Shown here: positions 25,242 to 34,844 of the stretch, piece by piece
Layout of the letters: each line of letters opens with the position of its first letter
How positions within the stretch are numbered: position 1 is the stretch's first letter
Assembly: GCA_948567375.1 (NCBI GenBank)
Contig: OX419760.1
Coordinates: forward strand, 4,712,001-4,776,000
DNA length: 64,000 nucleotides
Origin: Lunularia cruciata
Taxonomy: Eukaryota; Streptophyta; Marchantiopsida; Lunulariales; Lunulariaceae
Reading direction: 5' to 3'
Position numbers and translations under genes: made by a program
Notes under the pieces: generated by a model
The model's database searches: none
The model's input: the letters and a program-made list of their open reading frames with translations, nothing else
What the model was told of the DNA's origin: nothing

Positions 25242-26030
25242 CTTTCTGTCCTTGATTGATCGGGTGGAACCTTAATGCTGCTACGATTCTCAACTCCAAT
25301 CAAGCTCCAATATCTGATGTCACAACGATATCGTGAAACTTAAGCTCAGTACTCCATGAGAATGTCAGCCACCTCTGCTACAAGTATCTTAATACAAAAG
25401 TATACGCTTAAAAAGGCAAGCAGCGTAAGCAAAAGCAGTAGTAAGCAAGGTGATTCAAGCTCAAAATTGAGCACTCTCACACTCGCTCACTGACTCGCTT
25501 GACCGCTCACTCACTGCTTTCCTTCAATGTCCTAGTCGATCGGCCTCTTTCTACTCTTTCTTTCACTTCTGTTCTAAGACACAGTTATAATCAATGAATA
25601 AATTAATTCAGATGATACAAAGAGTCCTCTTCCCCCAGAAGAAGGAGCGCAAGAGAGGGAGTGCGGTCGGGCGTCCAATCCTAGGCCTTGTCACCTAGCA
25701 CGTGGACACCGCGGATGTCTGCTCAATAAGGAGCTATTGCGACAAGCCTGCCGGAAGAGCTGGATAGATGAATTAAAGCGCAAGCGAAAGAGTTCTTTTA
25801 CCACTGCACCATCCGCCAATGCAGTCCAAGCAAGTGTACAATTACACTGTTGTTCTGTCTTAACGTCATCTGAAATGTTGCAGTTGTTAGATCTATGGCT
25901 TGCTTGAAGGATGGATGGAATTGGATTCAAGTGAGATGCCACCCCCGTGACACCACAAGCGAATGCGGACAAGTGTACAGATCAATGGAATAAGCTGGGG
26001 ACAGGACCAGAGGATGGAACAATATACGTA
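25242..26030 (-). promoter_or_regulatory. 5' region of the patellin gene
   Basis: Sequence upstream of the patellin ATG on the minus strand. It includes a GTGAGYGAG-rich stretch around 25460-25520 and no competing open frame of note. I could not fix a TATA box or transcription start, nor exclude a 5' UTR intron. Confidence 0.35.
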
Positions 26031-26035
26031 AACAG

Positions 26036-26590
26036 GATGACATAAAGCCGAACTCAGCAATTCCGTGGTGTTGCTAGCAACTACGGTTTCGTCATGGCTA
26101 TGCAATCTTCATAAATCTTGGCAATTGAACCAGAGATCGTGCGAAGTTAACATTTTAGCAGCAACCGAGTAACTGGTTTCAGTGCCAAACGGCTAGAACA
26201 AGAAATTCAAACAAGTGGGACGACAAATGAAGAATGCAACAGTTCCATGGTGTTACTAGCACCTACGGTTATGTAATAGTTATGAGATCTTCATCAAATT
26301 TGAAGGTGTTAACTACAGTATATGATGTTTAATACTTTCTGTGTAGACTTGGTAACTGGGGAATCAGCTTTAACTGACAACTGGGTGGAACATCTGTAAA
26401 GAGGGTGACATAATGCGGAATTCAACAGCCCAATGGCATCACTGTCAACTATGGTTTCGTCATGGCTGTGAAATCGTCATAGAATTTGCACTTGAATGGA
26501 GATCGTGTGATGTTTAATTTCTCAAAAGCAACTGTGTCCAAAATCGGTAGTTAGCGCTCGTGCTGCGAAGATGGAGGCGGGTAATGTGGA
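26036..26590. repeat. Three diverged tandem repeats of about 184 bp
   Basis: Three units start at about 26036 (GATGACATAAAGC), 26219 (GACGACAAATGAAG) and 26403 (GGGTGACATAATGC). Each continues with a block of the form TGGTGTTRCTAGCAMCTACGGTTWYGT and a later ATCGTGYGAWGTTWA-like block. Spacing is 183 and 184 bp. The units are old, with many substitutions. They lie about 0.8 kb upstream of the patellin start codon. Function is unknown; nucleosome-sized spacing may be coincidence. Confidence 0.75.
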
Positions 26591-26979
26591 TTGTTCGAGG
26601 GATGGGCCAGGTAAGGTAAACAGAGCCATCTGGCATCTACTACCTGAGCCAAACTCTGTGTATTGCACACGGCTCGCCACCCTTGCTGATTAGGCTCACG
26701 CGCAGGGATGATTCTTGGGAGGTAGTTCCCGCGAAATAGTTTCGATGCCAGATATTGAACATAAAACTTCGCAAACCTCCAAGGTTGTGCTCGGATGAAC
26801 TGTTCAATGTGAGGCCCACCCCCTCTGCAGTTGTCATCAAGCGACTTCCCAACTCATATGGAAAGTAGCCGGCTAGGTCACGATTCACTTGTCCAGCTCC
26901 CTGGCCAGCCACCACCAGCGAGTAATGCTGATGCAACAGTGAGCTTCCAGAATGGGAATGCCCTGACCATCCGACTGGC
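26591..26979. other. Intergenic, unassigned
   Basis: A 116-codon minus-strand frame covers 26640-26990 (with GQGAGQVNRDLAGYFPYELGSRLM), but I cannot match it to a family. No other signal. Confidence 0.3.
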
Positions 26980-27468
26980 ATGAAATGCAATCCCGACGAT
27001 ACGATACTGGATGAGAAAACGATGCTGGATCACCTTCCTTTTCTCGCCGTGTTCACTCTCACTTCATTCGTAGGCCTGATCACACCGCTAGTTTGGGCCC
27101 CATCAGAACACCTTCTGGCAAGTGCAAACCAACTGCAACTCAATTCAATGCCCACTGAATCGTGTAACATCCTCCAAGCAAACCCCGTGACCAAGCGCAT
27201 TGTCTTCTATGTACTTGGATGCGATGGATCCCGAAGAATAGAGGTGTCGAGGACGCAAACTAAGATCGAATCTTCACGAAATGCCTTAACTAGCTATTCG
27301 TATCCCCTCCCACCGACTACCTTTCCGGGCAATTCGTTGTTGCGGTTGCTGAAAATTATAGGAACCCGGGTTCCAAATTGGCTCAAGTTGAAGGGAATGC
27401 TGACCTCGAAACCTTTGGAAGAGAAGTTGTCCAGGAACGGAAGTTTGTTGCCTGTAGAGCAATGCTGA
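26980..27468 (+). CDS. Hypothetical open frame, 162 codons
   Basis: An ATG-to-stop frame of 162 codons in the gene island, not overlapping any repeat. It starts MKCNPDDTILDEKTMLDH and then has a hydrophobic stretch (FLAVFTLTSFVGLITPLVW, about residues 21-39) that could be a signal anchor. The rest has no motif I recognise. It may be an exon of an unrecognised gene or a chance frame. Supporting it would need transcripts or conservation in a related genome. Confidence 0.25.
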   Translation: MKCNPDDTILDEKTMLDHLPFLAVFTLTSFVGLITPLVWAPSEHLLASANQLQLNSMPTESCNILQANPVTKRIVFYVLGCDGSRRIEVSRTQTKIESSRNALTSYSYPLPPTTFPGNSLLRLLKIIGTRVPNWLKLKGMLTSKPLEEKLSRNGSLLPVEQC

Positions 27469-28064
27469 AAGACAACACTAGTGCCCGCAAATTGCGTCCG
27501 AGACCAAAGATAGGTCTTGATCTCACAATTTGACGTCAACATTGTATCGTCTCTCCTGAGGAAGTAGTAGTGCTAGCCACTTCGGCGAAGGGCTAGCATT
27601 GCTTCACAGCTGGATGACGCAAGCTCAATTGCGCAGATCAGATGAAGGTAAACATCGCATTCTTTACTTTCGATGTCAAATTATACACTTCCATCGAATA
27701 CAACTTGTGGCTTACTCACAAGCTTAGGTCAATTTCTTATAATCAATCCAAGTTGGAGAGAGCTAGAAATGAGGTTGGATTGAGGCTTTCTTTGTACCTT
27801 TCCCTTTTCAAACACGGGGGAAGGAAGTCAAGATGTTCTTTCAAAGTTAAAGCTTTAATGTTGTCAAAATTATAGCAACAACAATCTGATACAAAACAAA
27901 ATTGATGTATTTGGTTCTTTCCTGGCCATGGACTGCATAGGGTACATCGTTCACGGAACTGTAACGTCTGTCAATTGAGAATTTGCTTGAGGTCAAAGTG
28001 CACTTCATTTGTTGAGCTTAAACTCGATCATGGAAACTTTAAGCATTCGAATCAATACACCTGA
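27469..28064. other. Intergenic, nothing recognised
   Basis: Short frames only. No repeat shared with other parts of the window was seen. Confidence 0.4.
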
Positions 28065-28580
28065 TTAATCCACATTGCGGCAACGGCAACTGATGGCATT
28101 GGAAACTCTTTTCGTGAACAGGGAACACAGATCTGCTTCAACAAAGTATTCAAGGCAATCCAGCATCTCGGGGACAGTAGTTCTTCTAAAACTGCTAAAG
28201 ACAAGAAGGCTCAAGAAGACGACGATTCACCAACGGTGCCACACCACGAAGGAACGTCGAAACACGGGAAGTGGGCTACAAAGTGCATTCGAGCTGGAGG
28301 TAGAGGGAAGGCAGGTGCCGACAGGTTTATAAAGGCCGCAAAAGGAAGAACTCTTAGTCAGGTTCTGAGCCAGACCTCGAAGAGATTGGAGCCACCGTCT
28401 TACGCTCATGCTCATTCGCCTGCACAAACACATGCTTCAGCTTCAACTGTTGCGGATCATAAAGGTCCATCTCACTCGTCATCGAAGTTAGTACCTTCGA
28501 ATTCCGAGCCTCCAATACAAATCCTAATGTGGATCGGAGACCAACATATCGACATAGGTAAAACATTGGTCCCCTATTAA
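28065..28580 (+). CDS. Possible unrecognised exon, 172 codons open
   Basis: The plus-strand frame is open from the codon after a stop at 28062-28064 to the stop at 28578-28580. Its only convincing ATG is internal (28236). The peptide is hydrophilic, with an acidic/Lys patch (KDKKAQEDDD), a basic Gly/Ala segment (GGRGKAGADRFIKAAKGR), and a Ser/His/Ala-rich stretch. I do not recognise a family. Composition and open length make it a candidate exon, but no partner exon or splice pattern could be confirmed. Confidence 0.25.
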   Translation, partial: LIHIAATATDGIGNSFREQGTQICFNKVFKAIQHLGDSSSSKTAKDKKAQEDDDSPTVPHHEGTSKHGKWATKCIRAGGRGKAGADRFIKAAKGRTLSQVLSQTSKRLEPPSYAHAHSPAQTHASASTVADHKGPSHSSSKLVPSNSEPPIQILMWIGDQHIDIGKTLVPY

Positions 28581-29940
28581 GGGATCAGCCTTTGCGGACG
28601 ACAGAACCGCACAGTCCTTAACTTCAATGTATTCGATTTCGTTTGTTTAGGTAAGAAGTGTACAGTTATGTGCCTATTCTAGGCAACATAAAATGATTGC
28701 CGAGAATAGGCCGAATTGCTGAATGCCTACAGTTGATTACAAAAATCACCACCTGTGACAGTATCTTGAATCTAGCCAGCGGTACTCAAGCATGTCGATA
28801 ACGGCTTTTTATCGCCAATATACATTATATGAATTCTCCGGAGGAACTTTACATATGTGAGAGCTTGCACCTTCGCAGCTAGCAGATTGCGCGCCAATTC
28901 AGTTTAAAGGCGATTTGTTTGCTTGTTATTGGAAACTTCTGTGTTGACCCTCCTCAATCTGTGTCGAACGCTCCTGGGGACGACTATTTCGAATTCGTTT
29001 TGGCCGGATTGTTCTGTCCAAGTTGCTCACGGGTCGCTCACGTCAGAAGCTTTTGTCCGCTTGCTGCAGGGAGTCCTTATAAATGCATGGTATGCCTCTG
29101 AAGGCTCAAATTTGGCAAAAGAGGATGTGTTTACTATCGTAATCGGGAGAAATTGTACGCTCTTTGTGTATTATTAGCAGGTTGGGAGGAATGTGACGCG
29201 TGAAAAAGCATGCACTGTCTAATAACTAGGATTATTATTTGCTGTTTCCGATTTTGTCGGGACTGATACAAGCTTAAGCATGTTCCCCAGTGATAGCGCT
29301 TTCATTCAACTTCTGTTATGGCTGGGAGAACAATAATGAGCAGGAATAAAGTTGTCACAATGAGCGGTGTAACCTTAAGTTTAATAACTTGACTTCGGGG
29401 CCTTCATGATCTTCAAGTAAGATGACCGATTATAGTTTGGAACTTGGTTTAGAGGAGTTCTTCGCAGTGGACTCAACTCTTGCATTGAATTCGTCGATCT
29501 TGTACCATGCGTTACCAACTTTAGCAGTGCACTCGACAGTCACTAATTCACCTTAGTGGGTTGCAGAACTAGACCAATAGCACAGTAGACTCATGAGAAT
29601 CGCTATTTAGTGACATGCAATGAAATGTGAAACATAGCCATAACATTAGAAATATCTGTGTCTGGCTTCTAGTCAGCTTATATTTACCCAGAAGTAATGA
29701 CATCCAAGGAGCACAAACCGACACTAACTCAAGTATAAACTTTTCTGGTGGTTCGAGACATATACTGAACTCCTTTTCTCTAACTGTACAGATCCTGCAT
29801 CCAACTCTGAAGAAAGCTTATTGAGAATTGAAGCTAGATAGATTTGAAGGATAATTCCACACCTAAACATTGTTTGAGAATAGACATGAACCATTCTTTT
29901 CAAGCCTCAGGCGTTCTTTAAGATTCATTTTGTAGGGAAA
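28581..29940. other. Intergenic up to the second transposon block
   Basis: Mixed-composition sequence with only short frames (up to 84 codons) and no recognised motif. It ends at the outer end of the left non-LTR arm. Confidence 0.45.
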
Positions 29941-30035
29941 GAAGACGTTGCCATGAGAAACCACAACCGCATGTGAAAGCAAGAAAGATGTAAAACCCAT
30001 CAAGCCATACAAGGAAAAGACAAAAAGGGATAAAA

Positions 30036-30050
30036 TGGGGCTAAGCCCCA
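30036..30050 (-). other. 3'-terminal hairpin of non-LTR family
   Basis: TGGGGC and GCCCCA form a 6-bp stem with a 3-base loop. It occupies the same position in the 3' tail as the hairpins at 988-1006 and 58983-58997. A conserved structure near the RNA 3' end is a plausible recognition site for the element's RT. Confidence 0.6.
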
Positions 30051-31706
30051 ATATTAACGGTATGAAAGATATGCCCTACTGCATCTAAGATATCTAAGCT
30101 ATGCAAGTCAGATCTACAAATAATTTGAGCATCCGAAGAAGCATCACCTAGTGTGATTGCTCTCGTGTGTATTGCATTAGCCAATGCTCACCGTAGAACA
30201 ATAGACACACATTACCTAAAATATGTGGTGAAATATGAGAGTGATATTGATACCCTTGATGTCTCAAATGATGCACTTGCGCACTCCCTGACAAAGGTGT
30301 TAAACATCACGTCCATCACTCCATCACTCCATATAACTCCAAGGCTAGAGGAACAAAGATGTGACCTTGCTACATACCCCTATACTTGGAGACCTTGCTT
30401 GCCACCGCTCCGTTTGCTGCCCATCCCGGAGGATGGATGATCACTCCCTCCAACACTGCAAAGGATCAGTAACCAAAATAACATAATATAATAATACAGG
30501 GTCCGTAACCACAATATCCACTTTTGTCACCTAGTCATCTTGGATCAATTATAAGTCTGCACTGACTCATGTTGACGGAAAAGCATACTAATGCTTCCTC
30601 CAAGCAAGATGTCCACTCTTTTGTGCCATGGCAAACATTATATCCATAATAGCATCATGGGTAGCTATCCTTTGTCCTCCAAAAGGACATGTGTCATATG
30701 GACCGCTGGTGCATCTAGTGTAGAACCACACTCACAAGTGAGTAATGAAGATGCAAATGGGTGGACCAAACCTAGGCTGAACCTCATCATTGAAGAGAAA
30801 ATACTTGGTGCAAGTCAAAACACCCTAATACATTGTCGAGCTACTATCCAAGAGCCTGCACCCTTGCTAGAGCAAAAGCAAAGACGTGCTCTAGTAGCAT
30901 GAGTAATGGATGTGTCAACTAAGAGAGAATGTAATGTATATTAAAATTGTTGCTCCATCAAAGAAGACTAAACCTTTGGTCCAATCTGGCAGTAGGGAAG
31001 CAAAGGATGGAAGGTCCTCCCATGCTTGTGGAGATAGATCAGCTCTCATTTTTTGCAATAACACCTAGAGAGAAAAAAAATCCCTTCTCCACCGTGGTCA
31101 CATATGTCTCCAAGACTAGCTTATCAACAACAACAAAATGAGAGGAAAGTAGAGTTGTCGAAAGAGCCCAATTACCCAAAAATGCTATAGGTTTTTTCTC
31201 CTCCATAGATAGTAGACCTACCCCTCCACATAGAGATGTATCTTTACTTTGCCAAATCTCCAATCACACACTCAAATGTCATTGGTCCAATGATATCAGC
31301 AAAAACACCCATAATCCTCCTATCAAATACTATCAGACATGACAAGAAGGTAGGTAGGTCTACATGAAATAATGGAGGAAGATCTACCAAATGCCACCTA
31401 TATATCTCCTAATAGAAGAAGGTCATCTATATGAATAATATCTTCCTCACGGGCAATTGGTCTAATGCCTCCCATACCCTTCTCCTTTACGTGAAATCAA
31501 CTAGCACCTAACACTTGACTAACAAATGTAAGAATCTGTTTCCTCACTATTGCTAGAGCCACTTGAAAGAGCTTGGAAAACCACAAGAGGGATTGTCAAG
31601 CTAGAAGCAATATAAGATGCTTGTATACCATCCTTAACAAACTTCCTAAGGAAAGGTGTGGGGCGATGCACAACACTTGTGCAAACAGTGGTCTATCAAG
31701 ACATAA

Positions 31707-32270
31707 TGTAGTACTTTGAGGATAAGAGACCTGAAGAGAAACACAGAATAAGAAACACATAGGTTCACACTCAAACCTCAAATACTCCAAAGGAGCACCT
31801 TGATTGTATTATATAGCAAGGAGAACTACCCCAAAGGAAGCTCCACCCTTGGATCAAATACATGATGGGTGACATGTTAATGATCTCTATCCTTAGATTA
31901 GTTGCATGCATGGGTGACATGTTGGTTCTGGTCCTATCTGGTTGGTCAAACCACCTTTGACCAGAAGGAATTTTTAGGGAATCTTCTTGTAGGAGTCTCC
32001 ATATTGCATGGGTGAGGTACCATTAGAAAGCACTCAATAGAGACAATTGTGGGGAGAATATGAACATTTTCAAGGCCTAATTCATCCATTTAGGCCTCCA
32101 AAACTGGTTTTGAAGTTTCCAAGCTATTTTTGGCTCCTACCTTATTAGTCAAAGTCTTCTTTTGGTGACACCTCTATCTGGTCTACCTAGCCCATCATAC
32201 ATAACATCCTTCCAGATGTTACCAAGCCAATTTTCACCTCTAGCTAATATGTCTAGCTATTGGTATTACA
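31707..32270 (-). mobile_element. Solo LTR of family A with target duplication
   Basis: Begins TGTAGTACTTTGAGG and ends TAGCTATTGGTATTACA, so it has inverted TGTARTAC/GTATTACA termini. A perfect 5-bp duplication CATAA flanks it (31702-31706 and 32271-32275). On both sides the sequence continues as the non-LTR left arm, which aligns across the junction with the uninterrupted right arm near 56570. It aligns with the LTR at 34110-34844 and the one at 10427-10989. A TATATAATA box on the minus strand near 31815 gives the orientation. This is the usual product of LTR-LTR recombination. Confidence 0.88.
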
Positions 32271-32714
32271 CATAAAAGTTGTTTAGGTTGACAGTCTAAG
32301 ACCTTTAGTGGTACTCACTCTTTTACAATATGATATAATAAGGATAAGGAAGAGATATTCTCATCAATGGACTAGCCATAGACAATGGGTGTAGGGCTCA
32401 CACTGCTCTAATGTACTCTCTTGCTTACTCTCTCTCTTACCCAACATCCTTCACTATTGTAATTGAGTGAATCTATAGTATCCTATGGCTAAACTTATCT
32501 CCTATGACATGTAGCTTGTACAAACTCCTCTTGAAAGGTAGCCAAATACCCCACTTAGAATTTGCAAAACCTATCAGCCACATCTCTTTGCCCCGCATGC
32601 CTTCCTCTAGAATAGCAAAGATACCATCATGGGAGTAATAGGAATGAGAACCATGCTAACTCATCCATGGGATCTCAAGCAAATCAATCAAGTGGTAAGT
32701 GAAAAGCCTATCTA

Positions 32715-33380
32715 GCCTCATGTTATGCTTATATACATTGTTACACAACATACATTATTGTTACATCATACACTATAGAAGCACAACTCACACATAAAAA
32801 TCATACATGGACTCTAAAGTGCCACAATGATCGGTTTTTTACAGAACTTGAATCACACTAAATCAGATTAGTACTTGATCTATCACTCCAAAATCTGCCA
32901 ATAATTGGGCACTGATTACAATCAAGCCACACCCACTCTAGTTGATAGAATCCAGGTGATGTTTATCGGCCTCTATCCACCATAACCAAGAACCCAAAGG
33001 CTCAACATCAAAGAAGTGAGCTCTCTAGAGTTGCATGTCAAAAGTATACTCCTTTGGTCTCCAACCCTAATGGTCCCATTGACGGCACAACCAACAATGC
33101 AAATGGTGCTAAGTGATAGTTGGTCCCATGGTAGTTAGTACCTCAAACAAAAAATTTGAGCGTCAACAAGTAGTCTGTGAGTAACTACCAAAATGTTCTT
33201 GACTACCAACATTATTACTCTAGAGTCCAAGCAATCTAGATGCAATGATATAAATGGCATGATAGCTATCATGCATATATACATTGCTACACAACATACA
33301 TTGTTGTCAACATCATACACTATAGATGCACAACTCACACATATGTCATACAAAGACTCTAAAGTGCCACAATTGCTTCC
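32715..33380. repeat. Two 115-bp direct repeats flanking a copy of repeat C
   Basis: A block of about 115 bp containing TATACATTG-TACACAACATACATT and GGACTCTAAAGTGCCACAA occurs at 32715-32830 and again at 33257-33375, same orientation. Between them lies repeat C copy 1. The arrangement suggests a short tandem or LTR-like duplication. No target-site duplication is obvious. Confidence 0.6.
32830..33256. repeat. Direct repeat family C, copy 1
   Basis: Aligns in the same orientation with 54850-55290. Both contain CTATCACTCC, ATAATCTGCCAA, CCACACCCACTCTAG and GAGTAACTACCAAAATG/AC segments in the same order. The two copies sit just inside the two inverted non-LTR arms and enclose the other retrotransposons. 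They could be LTRs of an outer, heavily interrupted element. Confidence 0.65.
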
Positions 33381-34109
33381 CTAGTTGATGGCTCTTCTTC
33401 CTGCATTGCTTGAGCATTCTTGAGGATCTGCACTTGACTTTGTAATGTCTCCATGGTTATCTTAGTCTCTCAAAATTCATTCAACATCTCTTGCATTCCT
33501 TGCACCAACTCTTGCAATCACGGATCCATGGTTCTTGCAACACTCAATTCCTAATGTCTACTTCAATACATAGTCAATATGATCACTCTAGAAGGCACAC
33601 AAACTATCAAAACTACCATTGGGACCTCAGAAGCTATCACTCATTGATAATACTCCTCACCAAAATATCACTTTTGGTCTCACTACATAACAAATTTCTA
33701 CTTGAGTGCTGAAAGGGAGAGGGTTTGGAACATTCACATCCATAACATCATAATAGAATGTAGATTGTCAAATGCCACTCTTTGCCATTTACCATCACAG
33801 GTAGAATCATTGGGTTTGGTGAGTTCATTACCTTGTCCATGAATTTTGCTCCAAAGTGATCAACAAGTGATACTCTCATTTGCTCATGTTGGATATACAT
33901 AACCTTGATGTGGAATGGATTCAAGAATGGAAAGGTAGGTACGGGAAATTGTCCTCCCGGTGCATCCATCCTATCCGTTCTCTAAAGTCCTTCCTAAGTC
34001 TAGCAATTACTCTATGTTCTCCACCTCAAATTACTCAATTTTAGTAGTTTATGTTCTTCCAAGAGGAGTGATCTACTCTCTTGGACTAAAACACTCATTC
34101 TAATACCAT
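33381..34109 (-). mobile_element. 5' internal region of a family-A retrotransposon
   Basis: This lies directly downstream, on the minus strand, of the LTR at 34844-34110. The first internal bases are TGGTATTAGAATGAG (34109-34095 on the minus strand), close to the TGGTATCAGAGC initiator-tRNA primer-binding site. A minus-strand frame at 33969-33748 (MDAPGGQFPVPTFPF) and broken coiled-coil-like sequence near 33500-33370 look like the start of gag. The rest of the element is missing. Confidence 0.6.
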
Positions 34110-34844
34110 TGTAATACTCCAAGTACAAGAGAAGAGAGAAAACACAAATTTCACACTCAATCATTTGATGCTCCAAAGGAACACCTTTTTTTATTATATA
34201 GACAATGAGGATCTCCTCCAAGGAAGCTCCACCATAGGATTAGGCACATCAATAGGTGACATGTCAGCAAGCTCCACCCTTGGATTACTTACTTGGATGG
34301 GTAACTTGTCGGTCCTGGTCCTATATGGTTGGTCAAACAAGCTTTGACCAAAGAGAATCTTTTAAGGAATCTTCCTATAGGAATCTCAGAATCATGTGGG
34401 TGAGGTACCATTAGAAATCTCTCAATGAGATAAAGAAGGGGGAGGGAAGGCTTTGTTATCCTCCATTGTGGGGGATTTTGTACATTTTCAAGGCCTAATT
34501 CATCCGTTTAGGCCTCCAAAATTGCCTTCAAAGATTTCACGCATATTTTGGTTCTTACTCTATTAGTAGAAATCCTTTTTTGGTGATACCTTTTTCTGAT
34601 ATGTTTACTCCATCATGTGTAACATTCTTCTAGATATTACCAAACCAATTTTCACCTTTAAATCATATGTTTAGTTATTTGTTTGAAGGTTTTCAAGTCT
34701 ATTTTGGTTTCTTCACTTTTAGTAGAAGTATTCTTTTGGTGATATTTCTATTTGATCTATTTTGACCATCATGTATAACATCATTCCAGATGTTACCAAA
34801 CCAAATTTCACATCTAGATCATATGACTAGCTCTTGGTATTACA
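34110..34844 (-). mobile_element. LTR of family A with adjoining primer-binding site
   Basis: Sharp termini TGTAATACTCCAAG and CTCTTGGTATTACA (735 bp). On the minus strand it contains a TATATAATA box (34200-34192) and is followed by the primer-binding-site-like sequence, so it is a 5' LTR. Its right edge abuts, to the base, internal sequence of gypsy element E (34845 onward), which shows that it inserted into E. E sequence does not resume on the other side, so a later deletion or rearrangement removed the partner LTR and E's 5' end. Confidence 0.8.

Larger units (their letters stand above)
29945..32690 (-). mobile_element. Non-LTR retroelement with RLE-like C-terminus (left arm, inverted, dead)
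   Basis: Read on the minus strand, this aligns with the copy at 56.2-59.1 kb. It ends in the same 3' tail with hairpin TGGGGC-TAA-GCCCCA (30036-30050, plus strand) and the CTTGATGGGTTTTACATC block. Coding remnants resemble the RT plus C-terminal endonuclease module of elements with a restriction-like endonuclease: a GGIRPIA-like RT motif (about 31480), LLSMEEKKPIAFLGNWALS (31230-31150), then broken segments like HDAIMDIMFAMAQKSG (about 30670-30620) and KVSKYRGM...FVPLAF-type sequence (about 30400). Stops and frameshifts are numerous. A solo LTR interrupts it at 31707-32270. The HERO/R2-like class is an inference from motif order. Confidence 0.7.

Noticed and set aside
24253-25275. 340-codon plus-strand open frame rich in Ala, Thr, Ser and Gly
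   Set aside because: Antisense shadow of the low-complexity N-terminus of patellin 1, open for compositional reasons.
31707-34844. A complete minus-strand family-A element with LTRs at 31707-32270 and 34110-34844
   Set aside because: The left LTR has its own CATAA duplication on both sides and the non-LTR arm resumes after it, so it is a separate solo LTR.
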